From assembly GCA_020284085.1 (NCBI GenBank), contig JACEVL010000956.1, positions 113,501 to 177,500 of the forward strand: a stretch of DNA of 64,000 bases, in the 5' to 3' direction. This document shows, one piece after another, positions 20,640 through 32,030 of this stretch (its first letter is position 1; the number at the start of each line of letters is the position of its first letter). Below the pieces are notes generated by a model. That model worked only from the letters and a program-made list of their open reading frames with translations, had not been told where the DNA came from and ran no database searches. The position numbers were made by a program, and so were the translations under genes. This DNA comes from Aporrectodea caliginosa. Lineage: Eukaryota; Annelida; Clitellata; Crassiclitellata; Lumbricidae.

Positions 20640-22019
20640 TATATTATATATATATGCCGATAATAAATGGCCTATACATACGGTAGTCATTTATGCATAT
20701 CATATGTAAAATAATGGTTATATATATATATATATAGTAGAGTGTCTATAAAAACAAACTTATATCAATGGCCAACCTTTACAAAGTTTCTTTCTGATAA
20801 AACCTATCAAGTTACAGCTAGATTGAACATGAATATAATCCTCCAGACCTTTACTAAGTTTGAATAAAATTGTATCCGTTTAGAATCTATAATAATGATA
20901 TAATGCATAGGATTTATTTGCCAGGTGAGAATGTAACCAGTAGAATAATAAATGCTTTAACACACAGCCTCAGTATATAAAAACATACTAAGTTGTTACT
21001 CGTGCAGAAATTTAAAAAATTCTTTTAGTGCTACGAAATAAAAAAGTCATAATTTTGTATTATTTTGTTCAAATAGTAAAAAGTTCCGCTCGGCTACATG
21101 CATTTGGTAAACATTGTTCTATGTTCCTCAACGATCTGCAATAGAAACAGCTTTTGCATCTCATCTTTGGTTGTTGTTTTCGTTCAGTACAGTCACTAGC
21201 CTAACGGAGGAAAAATTGTTCATTAATTCGTAAGGCATTAATGTGTGAATTATTTCGAGGAAGGCCAAAATTTTACTCGTTAAATCTAAACTGTTTTAAA
21301 GTAGTTTTGTTAATCTTTAGTTAGGGCCTATATTTACTTGTGCTGCTGCTGTGCATGCTTGGCTTTACAATCTGCTCCTGTTATAGTTTACCATTTGACA
21401 TGTTGTGTTCTAAGGCAGATAGGCCCTAAAGTCCTCTTTGCTGCTATCCTCAATGACTCCGGACATGTCCTCCATCATCTACTCCCGCCAGAACGGGTAA
21501 CCGGATAATACTTTAGGCCTCGTTCACATAATCTTGAGATACCGCGCTGTGATTCGTTGTCTGGAAAGGAATTTATCACTAGGATGCTGTATCTATAGAT
21601 GACTTTTTGTCTCTAACATTTCAGCCTTTTTACTCAATTTTTCATTTAAATTACATCTTTACTTATTAATTAATCGTATCGTATATGCGAATTTGTAACG
21701 CGCCTCTTGCAGTACTGGCTATTCAGTTTTACGCTGTAGGCTATGTCCCATTGTGGGTTTGCAAGTGGAGTAATAAAGAATATACTTAGGCCTACTTACT
21801 TACTTTTATTTCAAGATGTAGGCTATACATGTAGGCCCTAATCGTTGTTATTAAACAATCATTAGCATAGCCTATAGGCTATAGCCTATAGGCTAATGTA
21901 GCCTAATATTTATTCGTTTATTGAGAAAAACAATCTCACAAAAACGCAGAAATGCTAACATGAGTGATAATGGATAATTAAAGTTCATTAGAAGATTTTA
22001 GAATAAACTAGTAAATATT
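20640..22019. other. Intergenic sequence, short repeats only
   Basis: AT-rich DNA with (AT)n at 20,640-20,655 and 20,720-20,738. It has a CTTACTTACTT-type LINE tail near 21,795 and a small palindromic cluster of AGCCTATAGGCTA at 21,870-21,900. I see no gene. Confidence 0.4.
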
Positions 22020-22440
22020 TTTATATAATGATCTGGGAATAAATTGAGTTGTCCTTGGGTGGGAGAGTGTGGTTGTGTGCTATAGGTCTTAATTGGTGAG
22101 AGGAGACGGGTCGGAGTGGAAGTAGGAGTTGGTGAAGTACATGCTTGGGGTTGTGTAAAAGGAGAAAAGGAGTTGGAAAGGAGTTGGAAAGGATTGCTCT
22201 AGGTAACCTAGGCGTTTGGCTCTTTTTAGGAGGTTTCCAGGCGCTCTTTATCGGAAGCCAGGGTAAGACTACACCAGGATGGGGAGGCATATAGAAGTTT
22301 AGCAACGGTAGTGGCTTTGGTTACATTATGGATGGATGAGGAAGGAAGGCCATGGGTTTTGAATTTTCTGATAGCATAAAAAGAGGAAGAGCAAGTTGCT
22401 TGTCAAATGCAAATAAAGGCTACTTACTTACTTATACGCA
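22020..22440 (-). mobile_element. LINE fragment, end of reverse transcriptase ORF
   Basis: With frameshifts, the minus strand reads a LINE thumb region: AIRKFKTHGLPSSSIHNV, TKATTVAKLLYASPSWCSL and SDKERLE. This matches the layout of the fragment at 59,650-60,415 (RILISHGLSGVRLHDVVRAT, then a YCSQVWWGF motif). A TACTTACTTACTTA tail at 22,420-22,436 belongs to a separate plus-strand 3' end. Confidence 0.6.
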
Positions 22441-22980
22441 AAGATTTAAATTCATTCCATGGGTCTATAATAGTCTATAGTTCGATACCAATAATTGTAG
22501 TCAGAAATCCAAATTCAACTCTTAATTTCACCTTCATAGGCTACATGTAGACCCCCTCTAAGTGTAATTAATTCGCTGAATGTAAATTGTATGGCTGCGT
22601 CAACACATTACGTCATCGGCTGACGTCAAACGCACACAACTAACGTCTTAAATCAATTTTATTGGTGTATTTGAAACGTCCATTAGTAAATACGCATGTT
22701 TACATATTCAGCATTTTTGGATATTTCAGTTGCGTGTAACGTGAGTGACTTTAGAACTTTAGAAATAACCCGTTCAATAACATTGAGTTACTGATAACTG
22801 AACTCGAGACTTGAGATTATCTGCTTCAGCCAGTTTTCATCTCTTCATACAGTAGGATGATTTTCGTTACAGTTACAGTAGCCTAACTATGATGCTGTTT
22901 ATAGTCTGAACAAACTCTATGGTTTTTATGCTGTAAAAATCACAACAAACTGTCTACAGACCCGTTTTATCGCCAAGATT

Positions 22981-25900
22981 ATGCCTATCAAGTATTTCGT
23001 CGGTTCTGAGGCAGAACGGCAACTTCAGTTCGAAAAGGTAGAGGAAGGCGAGGGTGTTGGACGAGGAGGAGGAGGAGGAGGAGGAGGAGGAGGAGGAGGA
23101 GGAGGAGGAGGAGGAGGAGGAGGAGGAGGAGGAGGAGGAGGAGGAGAGGCATGGAATGGAGATGGAGGAGGAGAATGGCCGGCGCAGTTCCACATTGAAG
23201 TGGAGACCAATGCAGCAGTGAACCGATCGTCCAGCAGGGTCTCCATGTTTAGACGGAGACCAGGTGGAGGAATCGACCTTCAGAAGAAGCCTTCAGATTC
23301 CCCGGTGATGATCTCTCCGATCAGCTTTGTCTCCACCGAAGTCTCATCGTCCACTGTTCTTGTCCAAGTTCCATCCAAGGGTTTAAACAATCTGAAGATG
23401 GATCCAAAAAATACTCTGATATCAGAAGAAATGAAGTCACGTGGTCCTTCCGCATACAATGCTCATCCTTTTCCAGGTCATCGTAGGTCATCGCGTCACC
23501 GGTCAAGTACGTTGAGTGGGATCGGTACCAGACACGATGGCTGGGGACATACGTCGGAGGACCAGGCGAAGAGACTCACTTCAACACAGTCTATACAGTC
23601 GCCTGCATCGGTCGTTGAGGCATTTCTACCCACAGCTGTAAATCTCACTCCTTCCTTCGACTCTGGCAAAGGAGATAAATTGAGCGAAATCTCTCATTCG
23701 AAAGACTTTCACACGGAAAAGGTTATCCCAGAGCGTCCAACACGAAACACCACCCGACCACATTCGAACTGTGATAATTCGGACTATTGTATAGGCTACG
23801 ACCGTCTGGCTCCCTCAACCTGTTCCACTAAAGTTAGTCATTCATCGGACTCAAATGCATTTCGCCAGTTGCAGACCGATTGCCTTTCGCACAGATCACG
23901 CAACAGTTGCCCGAAGCTGCAAGTAACTTCTACCAGCGCACGACATGGCAATGCGTCTCCATCAATGCATAGCGATCAGGACTGTAGAAAAACCTCAAAT
24001 TCCCTGGCACATTTACCGGTAAGTCAATGGAAGGGAAAACGCAGTCCGATATCCATACGTCCGACAATTCCTCAAGACTTACAAACCGTCAAAGGAAAAC
24101 ATTTTGAAATGAGGCGACCTTCTCCAAATGCAGCATCTTCAAAATGCACGTACAGGGCTTCTAGTTTAACAGATAATACCCGGAGTTGTAGAACAAGCCC
24201 GGATTATCACATCGAACTTCGTTCTCCCCACTTCAGTAACAACCACAGACCTCAGAAGCTAGATGGGCCCAACGAATTGGTGGATATTAGTTTGGTTGAA
24301 AGGCGTGATCCAAATCTCAGCCGAGCAGACTCGATGAGTCGCTTTGGAAAAACTTCATCGCAGACGAATGAAGATCATCTGGTCGCAGACTCAACACTTT
24401 GTTCAGACCGATCAGATGACGGTAAAGTGCTGCCAGCGACCAATTACGCGGCCTCTACAAGAACAATCGACAAAGACAATTCCGCGAAAGAACTGCTTCT
24501 CAATAAACTCTCAGCTAACTACGAATATAAAAACATGCGCAGTCTTTCAGGCAGTCCCTCGAATGACAACCGTTCCTATTTTAGTACCACTCAAAGAAAC
24601 AGCAGTTTGCATTCAAACGTCAATCAAAATCGGTTTCGCACGGATGTCTGGGATACTCATCGAAAAACGTTTTCCCCTTCTAAAGACAGGAAAATTGACC
24701 GGCAGGTTTCAAGCACAGAACAAACGTCATTTAAGTCAGATAACAATCGGACAATTCACACGAAGGATCGGCCTCTGACCTCAAACGAATATCGTGTTTC
24801 GACAGAAAACCCTCTGTCATATCGCATCGGTCTTTTGAAGTCGCAGAAAGCCACAATTCCATCCACCACGTCTTTAACGTTCATCGACGCCGACCATCAA
24901 ATCCAGCAGCAGCAGCAGCAGCGGCAGCAGCAGAGGCAGCAGCGAAGTCCTGCGGCTGCAGCTGGCAACGCCTCCTCTCAGCTGGGACCATCGTTGACTG
25001 CCACCGTACAGAACACTGTGGACCAGAGCACATCTGGAATAGTAACGACGCTTCCTTTGACCTCAGTCAATCGGTCTTCAGTGAGAGGCATTTCCAGCAC
25101 GAAGGGACCTGGAAAACAATACAGACCGAAGTCCTCCTATATTGCTGACTTCATAAAATTCATACCGGTTCTGCTGCCAGTTCCCATCGAAATCCCTAGA
25201 ATTCTACACAATCGCAAAGATGCGAGTGAATGGCAGAGGGTGCAGAAAGCCTTTGCCAAAGACCAGCTCGGCAATGTAACGAAGAGTCAGTCAATGGACT
25301 CTATTCAGACGCTTTCTTCTGCCGGAAATTGTCACAAAATACAGAAGCCGCTCGATCACGATATCACTTCTGTGTTCAGCACCGATTCTGTCACGTTGAA
25401 AGAACCAAAATATCGAAAAGACACAATGCTGAGGTTTCCTGATGACAGGGGTCTACCCTGGGGCGTTAAGTGTCAGGGCGTAGGCCGAGTGCAGGTCGCA
25501 GAAAAACGAGATCATCCGCTCGAATCAACGCTTAGATTTTCTAAGTCTGTCAATGAAGACTATTGTCGTTTGGCCAGTCAAAAGCAGCCAGACTTTAAGG
25601 CCGTCATATACTTGGAGCGTCCGGACAATTATAATCAACCACTTTACCTCATGAAAACCGAACTAGCATTGTCAGCTCTCATTCACTTCTTCTATCCATG
25701 CAGTTCGGCTAACGTCTTCTGGACCGCAGACATTCAAAAGCAGCTGTCAACCATTCTCAACGACAGGTCAAACCAAATTCACATTAAGAACAAATTCAGC
25801 AGGATCAGCAGTTCCTGGAAAACGGACCAAATGTCTACGAATTCAGTGAGGAACCGGTCTCAACCAGTTAGAACCGGAATTACCAATCAGTTTTCTCGAG

Positions 25901-26088
25901 ACCGATCTGCGCTGGGTGAGCAGCGAACGAGTGACGTCGACTGTAAGTGCATTCTCTTGTTGTCTTCTGACGCAGGTCGATTGTTACGTCATAAGCAGAC
26001 GTCTCTGCTGCCTCACTTAGCAACGGCCCTGGCAACCGACGTCAAGGATGTCGTCGTCATAGTTAAGGTTTCAGAGAAACAGAATTAA
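22981..26088 (+). CDS. Long open frame of unknown function with poly-Gly tract (1,035 codons)
   Basis: One uninterrupted frame runs from an ATG with A at -3 to TAA. The frame is open back to a TAG at 22,879, and a CTACAG at 22,954-22,959 could be a splice acceptor, so this may be a last exon. Residues about 29-54 are poly-glycine encoded by a (GGA)n microsatellite. Residues 60 to about 730 are Ser/Thr/Arg-rich and look disordered. A Gln-rich run lies near residue 641. The C-terminal 300 residues are more ordered-looking: IADFIKFIPVLLPVPIEIPR, LRFPDDRGLPWGVKC, FKAVIYLERPDNYNQPLYLM and VVVIVKVSEKQN. I recognise no family. Length and sustained non-repetitive composition argue for a real gene. 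AATAAA at about 26,879 is a possible polyadenylation signal. Confidence 0.65.
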   Translation: MPIKYFVGSEAERQLQFEKVEEGEGVGRGGGGGGGGGGGGGGGGGGGGGGGGGGGEAWNGDGGGEWPAQFHIEVETNAAVNRSSSRVSMFRRRPGGGIDLQKKPSDSPVMISPISFVSTEVSSSTVLVQVPSKGLNNLKMDPKNTLISEEMKSRGPSAYNAHPFPGHRRSSRHRSSTLSGIGTRHDGWGHTSEDQAKRLTSTQSIQSPASVVEAFLPTAVNLTPSFDSGKGDKLSEISHSKDFHTEKVIPERPTRNTTRPHSNCDNSDYCIGYDRLAPSTCSTKVSHSSDSNAFRQLQTDCLSHRSRNSCPKLQVTSTSARHGNASPSMHSDQDCRKTSNSLAHLPVSQWKGKRSPISIRPTIPQDLQTVKGKHFEMRRPSPNAASSKCTYRASSLTDNTRSCRTSPDYHIELRSPHFSNNHRPQKLDGPNELVDISLVERRDPNLSRADSMSRFGKTSSQTNEDHLVADSTLCSDRSDDGKVLPATNYAASTRTIDKDNSAKELLLNKLSANYEYKNMRSLSGSPSNDNRSYFSTTQRNSSLHSNVNQNRFRTDVWDTHRKTFSPSKDRKIDRQVSSTEQTSFKSDNNRTIHTKDRPLTSNEYRVSTENPLSYRIGLLKSQKATIPSTTSLTFIDADHQIQQQQQQRQQQRQQRSPAAAAGNASSQLGPSLTATVQNTVDQSTSGIVTTLPLTSVNRSSVRGISSTKGPGKQYRPKSSYIADFIKFIPVLLPVPIEIPRILHNRKDASEWQRVQKAFAKDQLGNVTKSQSMDSIQTLSSAGNCHKIQKPLDHDITSVFSTDSVTLKEPKYRKDTMLRFPDDRGLPWGVKCQGVGRVQVAEKRDHPLESTLRFSKSVNEDYCRLASQKQPDFKAVIYLERPDNYNQPLYLMKTELALSALIHFFYPCSSANVFWTADIQKQLSTILNDRSNQIHIKNKFSRISSSWKTDQMSTNSVRNRSQPVRTGITNQFSRDRSALGEQRTSDVDCKCILLLSSDAGRLLRHKQTSLLPHLATALATDVKDVVVIVKVSEKQN
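23065..23147. repeat. (GGA)n microsatellite inside the long open frame
   Basis: About 27 near-perfect GGA units encode the poly-glycine run. Length change in units of three would keep the frame open, so length variation between individuals is likely. Confidence 0.9.
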
Positions 26089-27100
26089 ATGGTGACATGA
26101 ACTTAAAAGATGAAAGTCTAGACCTTAGAAGAACTTCGTCAAAATGACATGGCTTTAATGCAATAGAAAAAGCTCTATTACGTCTCTTCTTCTTAAGCTC
26201 TAGGACTTATTTTCCGTGATGTAGATGTGTTTCACTGTTTACATGGCTTTCATTGTTTTTGCTATTTTTATCTCGTGTCACTAAGTTGTAAGTAGTCACC
26301 TATTAAGTAGTCTTTTGCTTCTAAAGTTCATTGACCGCCAGAAGAATATGCGTTATGCGAAGAACAAGTCCAATCACTGCAAGCGCTGTTAGAAGGCGCT
26401 ACACATGCATAATACATGCATAATTTGTATGCACATACAAACATGCATACAATCATATTATGTTAACCTATCGTACGACACTTCAACTCACTTGACAACT
26501 CACTTGACCTCATCTCACTGACCCGCTTCTGAGTGGTTCTATATATCAACTGATGGCCATCTGAAGTTGAGTATTATGACAAAACTTAATGCTTTTATTA
26601 GCTGAATATCTAGGTTAAAAGGAAAGATAAGAAAACTGATCTTTGGATATTGTCACTGTCCAATGACAATCTTGAAGAGGCCTCTAACGACGAAATTAAT
26701 TAGGCTTAAGTAGGCCTATAACTAATGAGCCATTGTCAGAATTGTCAATGTATCTGCTAAAAATCAGCAATTTATCAGATAGCAATTTCTAATGGTCTGT
26801 TCAAAGTCTATGAATCAAGTTCGAAGTTATCTAACTTCTGTTCAAATGCTGGTTTAAAATGCTCTTGTCAGGGCCATAATAAATGCCCTCAAATATGCTC
26901 AGCACATGGCGCCTTTTTTTACATTTGTTGCACTGGATGCCCTCTGAGCACAAAATCTATTTCAAACTCTAGTCCAGGCAATCTAACTCAAATATACCTT
27001 AAACCTGGGCAAAATTGCTTCAGAAGCTTTCTAAACGGTTTCCTGCTCAGTTTCCAATGCTGAATAACATATCCAAAATCCACCAAAATCCCACCCAAAT
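26089..27100. other. 3' flank of the long open frame, no gene seen
   Basis: Probable 3' UTR and intergenic DNA. ATGCATAATACATGCATAAT-type short repeats occur at about 26,404-26,450. No open frame of note. Confidence 0.35.
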
Positions 27101-27104
27101 GCAT

Positions 27105-27620
27105 TATAACCAAGATGGCGGCCAAAATGGCCGCCATCACAGGAAACAGTATATATCAGGTTATTGGTAAGCTAAAATAATAAATGAAGTGTCAAATTTA
27201 ATACTATCAAGGTCAAGGAATCGATTTATCGTAGTGGCAATAGTGTGGGAATGCTACTATCCTATATGGCGTCCAATATGGCCGCGAAAACAGAAAAATG
27301 TATATATCAGGTCAGAGGTAAGCTACAATAACAAATGAAGTGTTAAATTGAATATTTTTAAGGCCAAGGAATCGATTTATCGTAGTGGCAATAGTGTGGA
27401 AATGTTACTATCCAAGATGGCGGCCAATATGGCCGCCAAACCCAGCAACACTTATACATATATCGGGTTAGAGGTAAGCTACAATAACAAATGAAGTGTT
27501 GAATTTAATATTTTCAAGGACAACGAATCGATTTATCGTAGTGGCAATAGTGTGGGAATGTTGCAATCCAAGATGGCAGCCAATATGACCGCCAACACAC
27601 AAAAATAGGTATATCTCCGA
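27105..27620. repeat. Satellite-like tandem repeat, ~152-bp unit, four copies
   Basis: Units start near 27,111, 27,262, 27,413 and 27,569. Each opens with CAAGATGGCGGCCAA and then ATGGCCGCC, an imperfect dyad, and continues with TATATATCAGGT, GGTAAGCTA, AATGAAGTG and AATCGATTTATCGTAGTGGC. Copies differ by scattered substitutions. The AAGATGGCGGC core resembles the YY1-type motif, which may be coincidental. Confidence 0.85.
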
Positions 27621-27624
27621 TCAT

Positions 27625-27840
27625 AGAGAGTGGGCAGAGAAGCCTTTAGAGCTGCTCTGCGGGACCATCATCTTCTCGACGACACTGAGGAAAACTCTAT
27701 GCGAACTGTCCCTGCGCTGTTTGACTGCTACAAGGCTGTGATGACTGAGCTACTAGATACATTCCTCCCAGCCCGCTAAGTCAGGACGCGTTACAGAACC
27801 CCTCTTGCCGTGGTTTAATGCTGTGTCCATGTTCTATTGA
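27625..27840 (+). mobile_element. LINE ORF2 fragment (endonuclease/RT linker region)
   Basis: With one in-frame stop, the plus strand reads SMRTVPALFDCYKAVMTELL, DTFLPAR, VRTRYRTPLA and PWFNAV across nearby frames. This is the pattern of CR1/L2-type ORF2 proteins just before the reverse transcriptase (L-L-D-x-H/F-A/L-P...PWF/Y). It is cut off by the minisatellite that follows. Confidence 0.5.
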
Positions 27841-27849
27841 TCCAATCGC

Positions 27850-28345
27850 TGCTAGCCTTGCTCCATTGCCCTTGCTCCGTGCTAGGACTTGCTCCATTGC
27901 CCTTGCTCCGTGCTAGGACTTGCTCCATTGCCCTTGCTCCGTGCTAGGACTTGCTCCATTGCCCTTGCTCCGTGCTAGGACTTGCTCCATTGCCCTTGCT
28001 CCGTGTTAGGCCTTGCTCCTCTAGCCTTACTCCGTGCTAGGCCTTGCTCCTCTAGCCTTACTCCGTGCTAGGCCTTGCTCTATAGCCCTTGCTCCGCTGC
28101 TCTTGCTCCATGCTAGCCCTTGCTCCTTGAGCCTTGCTCCTTGAGCCTTGCTCCGTGCTGGGCCTTGCTCACTGAGCCTTGCTCCGTCCTGAGCATTGCT
28201 CCCTGGGCCTTGCTCCGTGCTGGGCCTTGCTCCCTGAGCAATTGTCCGTCCTGGGCCTTGCACCTTTGGCCTTGCACCCTGGGTCTTGCTCCGCGCTGGG
28301 CCTTGCTCCTCGGGCCTTGCTCCGTGCCTGGCCGGGCTTGCCTGC
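27850..28345. repeat. CTTGCTCC minisatellite
   Basis: The proximal part (27,888-28,080) has units of about 32 bp, CTTGCTCCGTGCTAGGACTT followed by GCTCCATTGCC, near-identical in the first four. The distal part to 28,330 has degenerate 17-33-bp units with GGGCCTTGCTCCGTGCT. Repeat-derived frames (AQGARP-type on minus, LEPCSL-type on plus) stay open only because of the periodicity. Confidence 0.9.
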
Positions 28346-28485
28346 TTGGAGGGGTATAAATACAGGGGAGCTATAGTGTGCATGCAGAACTCCGCCACTA
28401 CCCTACCTGTGGTAGTGCCAGTCCCAAGCCTGGAGAAAGGATGAGGGCGACACTAATCACCTTCGTTATGACACAGTGTCGTTAA

Positions 28486-28945
28486 GGGGCCGTCCATAAA
28501 GTACGTCACGCTCCAGGGGAGGGGGTTTAAGAAAGTGTGACAGTTTGTGACAGGGGGGGGGTCAGGCCATGTGTGACGTCACACATTTATTTTTTTTTTA
28601 TTTTATTTATAATTTATTTTTATTTTTTTATTAGAATTTCATAGCTTTAAAAATAATTTTCAAAAATTTTCTGAAACATTTTAATTAGTTTTATGTCAAA
28701 ATAGCATGAAATGCATATCTCCTGAATGTGTTTTTCACGATTCCTCTCGCTAGGAGCGCTAGTAATAATGCTGTTGCGAAGCCTTGTTTATGTATTAGCC
28801 AAATTGTTTTGTTTCCTTTTTATTATTTAATCACTGTTCGAAAGTGTGACGTACTTTAGGGGGGTCCGAGTTTTGTGACAGTTTGTGACAGGGGGAGGGG
28901 GGTAAAATGGTCAAAAATAGCGTGACGTACTTTATGGACGGCCCC
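28486..28945. mobile_element. MITE of the PIF/Harbinger type
   Basis: Terminal inverted repeats of at least 23 bp begin GGGGCCGTCCATAAAGTACG and continue TCACGCT. A TAA lies on both sides (28,483-28,485 and 28,946-28,948), the 3-bp target size of Harbinger-type elements. Subterminal GTGACAGTTTGTGACAGGGG occurs at both ends. The AT-rich interior has no coding capacity. Confidence 0.75.
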
Positions 28946-28949
28946 TAAA

Positions 28950-29780
28950 CAGCAACCAAGTGTGCTTGCAGTGCGCTTGTGATTGTCGGGAGTTGTGATT
29001 GTTGAGTTGTTGATGTCGTCGTCGTCGAAGAGATGTTGCGTTGGTCTTGACTGTTGTGATGGTGTGTCAGCTTACGTTGCTGTGGACGTCTTTGAAGAAT
29101 ATATCGTGTCGAAAACCTAGAACGTGTGGTTGATCGACTTTTTGATGGGTAAATGTGAATTTAGAACGGATCCGAAGAACGAGTAGGAGGAAAAGCGTAG
29201 CCTATTGCAGTTCTTGGTGTCACCATTCGGGTGAATGTGTCCGGACAGCGAATCAGCTGGTGCTCATGAATAAGAACCCTTTGCGCTGCGCTTGGCTTTC
29301 GAAGGCCGCTTTATAAGTTTGGAGTTTTTACTGTAGATCCAATATGGAAAAGAGAGGTTGTCCTGTGACCAATGTAGAATAAATTGGTGAGGAATTGTGC
29401 TGTTGTAATACCAAATAGGTCGAGGTTACAATGTTTGGCTTTTAAAGTTATGTAGGCGTGGAGGGGTGGCAACTGGCAACTGATATAGAAGGCGTCATTA
29501 TATCGTGTGCATAAGAAGACAAGAATTAATTATTGACAGATGCATTGATGATGTGAGGTGGCTTAAGATGGAGTGTATACGGTCAACAGGCTGGGTCCGC
29601 TGGGACATAAGAAGAACAAGGTCGTATGATGACGGCAAATATCATGCGATAGAGTTGTTAGAAGGTGAAAGAAAGATATAATGTGGAATAATCTCAACAA
29701 AAAGAGAACAAAGTAACGAAGTGACCGTCAGAGGAATCACCGAAAGTTTTGCCATATCGCTGAATTCGAACATATAATTA
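28950..29780. other. Intergenic sequence, no gene seen
   Basis: Short open frames only. A TTTCGAAGGCCGCTTTATAAG near 29,298 resembles LINE/SINE 3' tails elsewhere in the window. Confidence 0.3.
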
Positions 29781-29784
29781 CACA

Positions 29785-30360
29785 ATACAAAATACAATAC
29801 AAATGAAAATTTATAGCGCGCTTTAACAAGACAAGTCTTGCACGAGAGCGCGTTTCGCTACATTCCTAGTCATAGTGCAAGGTAAACAGATAAGTTTTTA
29901 ATTTTGTTTTAAACTGTGCAACAGATATGCACTGTCGAACTGAAGGTGGAAGACGGTTCCATTCAAAGGGTCCTGAGATAGAGAAAGCACGGTTTCCAAA
30001 CTTCCGGTTTGTGCGAAGTACGGTGAAATCCCCTCTCGTCGACGATCGAAGTCCTCTAGTATTGAAAAGTGAACATGGCGTGACCATGGATGCCATGTAT
30101 GAGGGAGAGGTTCCAGAGTGAATGTGATACATGAGGAGGCAGATTTTGAAGGCGATACGGGCGCTGATGGGAAGCCAGTGAAGTTGTTGCAGTGTAGACG
30201 TGATGTGATCTCTTGGACCAAGATCTTTTATTAGGCGAGCGGCGGTGTGTAGAACTGAGGTTAAGGGTTGCAGTGTCGATGAAGGAAGACCGGATAGGAC
30301 AGAGTTGCAGTAGTCGAGGCGAGAGATGACGAGAGCTTGGACGAGGATACACCGTCTGGA
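29785..30360 (-). mobile_element. LINE remnant, end of reverse transcriptase ORF with frameshifts
   Basis: Pieces in three minus-strand frames line up as one LINE ORF2 tail: SRLDYCNSVLS-like sequence, the LHWLPIxxRIxFKI-like region, MYHIHSGTSPSYMASM, then GDFTVLRTNRKFGNRAFSIS and GPFEWNRLPPSV. The 3' end has GCGCGCTATAAATTTTCA followed by an ATACAA-type tail. Confidence 0.75.
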
Positions 30361-32030
30361 ACTATCGTCGAATTCTGCTTAAGGATCTGAAGAAGGGTCT
30401 TGCAAAAAGAACTGATTTAAGTAACGGAAGTTATCGAAGATCACCAGAAAAACTACCAGGTATGGCACCACCGGAGAGTGATTGTTGAATGGTTGCGCAA
30501 CCCATCACGAGAACTGCAGGACTTCGTTTGCACAAATTTCCATCGCAGCTGCCCGTTCTCAAGACAATAGTAGGCTAAGCCTATCAAAATTTGGATGGTT
30601 GCTTAAGTCTGTGTACGATGATTACGTTCTAAATGGAACATAATCATGATCTAGTCGTCCATTAAGAACATCCGCAGAGGAGAAGGGAGGGGTCACCAAA
30701 TGCCCACAAGTGGGAGCTATAGCTCACCTGTTTACGCACTGTTGTTATGCCGTGAAGACCGTAAGTAGCTTAATAGCCTATGAAGCTTTAACAGTCAGCA
30801 AGTCTTTTCGGCTGTAGTCCCGGCGTCCCGCTGACACAGTAACAAACACTGCTGAGCGAGGCTTGTATGGCCATTCTAAAGCTATAATATGTTAACTTTT
30901 CCGTGATAGACAAGTAAGCATGATGAACATGTAGCATCAGTATAAATATAAATTTATATAGTAGGCCACCTTTCAAAACTGCTGAAGCTCATAAAACAAC
31001 AGCATAATGATAATGATACTGATATGGAGTATAAAATTATACGCCAAAATCCTACGTTCGTCTACATAGGCGTGTTCTCACAAGAGTAGAAACTAGGAAA
31101 GAGCAGGAGAGGAGAAGAGTTAATTTACAGAAATTATGCCAAATAAATTACTTATCTTGTGTAGGCTACTAAGATGCCATCACAAACATCAATGTAGACA
31201 GATGTTAGACTTCAATGTAGCTGCACTTGATAGCTTGGCGACTTTTCTTTACTTTGCCTCAGGTTCATGCTTCGGATTGGCTCCGATGCTAAGATCCTTT
31301 ACAAGGCTTTTGCCATGCAGTTAGAGAATCATGATTTGTTCCAGTAGGTTATGGCTATTGCAACACAAGTCCATTCTAAACAACATATGAATGAACCGTT
31401 GATTGTATATTTCCCGATACATCGGTTTGAGGAATAGCGATTGAGCTGAAGAGTTTAGAAATTCTGTCATTAGATCTACATTGTAGCATAACTCTTCGAA
31501 TACTTGTCAGCAATGCATGGCCAACATTTTTCGTGATAAAAAGAGGAAAATGGCAATGGATCCAAGCTCCAAAGTTGATCACCTACTGTTCTGGTAATTT
31601 AAGGGGTGTATGCTTCATACAGTCAGCTTAAGGGATGGCTGTTTTCTAAATGAAACCCATATGGACTCTATATTGGTCCCATATGGGAATATGGGTCCCA
31701 TATTGGAACATTTGAGCTCCATACGACCATGCTGGCATGGTTAGCCATGCAATATCAACAGGGATCCAAGGATCAGCCTAGGATTCTGCCAGAGTGCTGA
31801 TGTTGGGAAAGCAGATGGAGTAGGACAAAGCCAAATGTGCGGACACATGCGGAAGAGAGAGAGACGACCAAAAGATGCTACTTCTGCCTTGGATATAATT
31901 TATGCATTATGATGATACAGAGCTTGATAGGGAACCCGGTTACATGAGAAATGAGCCAAAGTCAACTTTTAAAACTTTCTCATTCCCAATAATTCAAACA
32001 CAAAGGCTACCATATTTCTACCGATTTCTC
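30361..32030. other. Intergenic sequence, no gene seen
   Basis: AT-rich. Bases 31,655-31,730 hold a cluster of CCCATATGGG/CCCATATTGG motifs that recurs around 46,120-46,170 and 47,425, probably an old dispersed repeat. No convincing exon. Confidence 0.3.

Noticed and set aside
22954..23246. Minus-strand poly-serine and poly-proline frames opposite the long open frame
   Set aside because: They are antisense readings of the (GGA)n tract. The plus frame continues for a further 900 codons.
27888..28030. Regularly spaced ~32-bp repeats resembling a CRISPR array
   Set aside because: The units are contiguous with no unique spacers, there are no cas genes, and the genome is eukaryotic.
28027..28398. 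Open frames on both strands with AQGARP and LEPCSL repeats
   Set aside because: They remain open only because the CTTGCTCC minisatellite period avoids stops. Unit drift shows no codon constraint.
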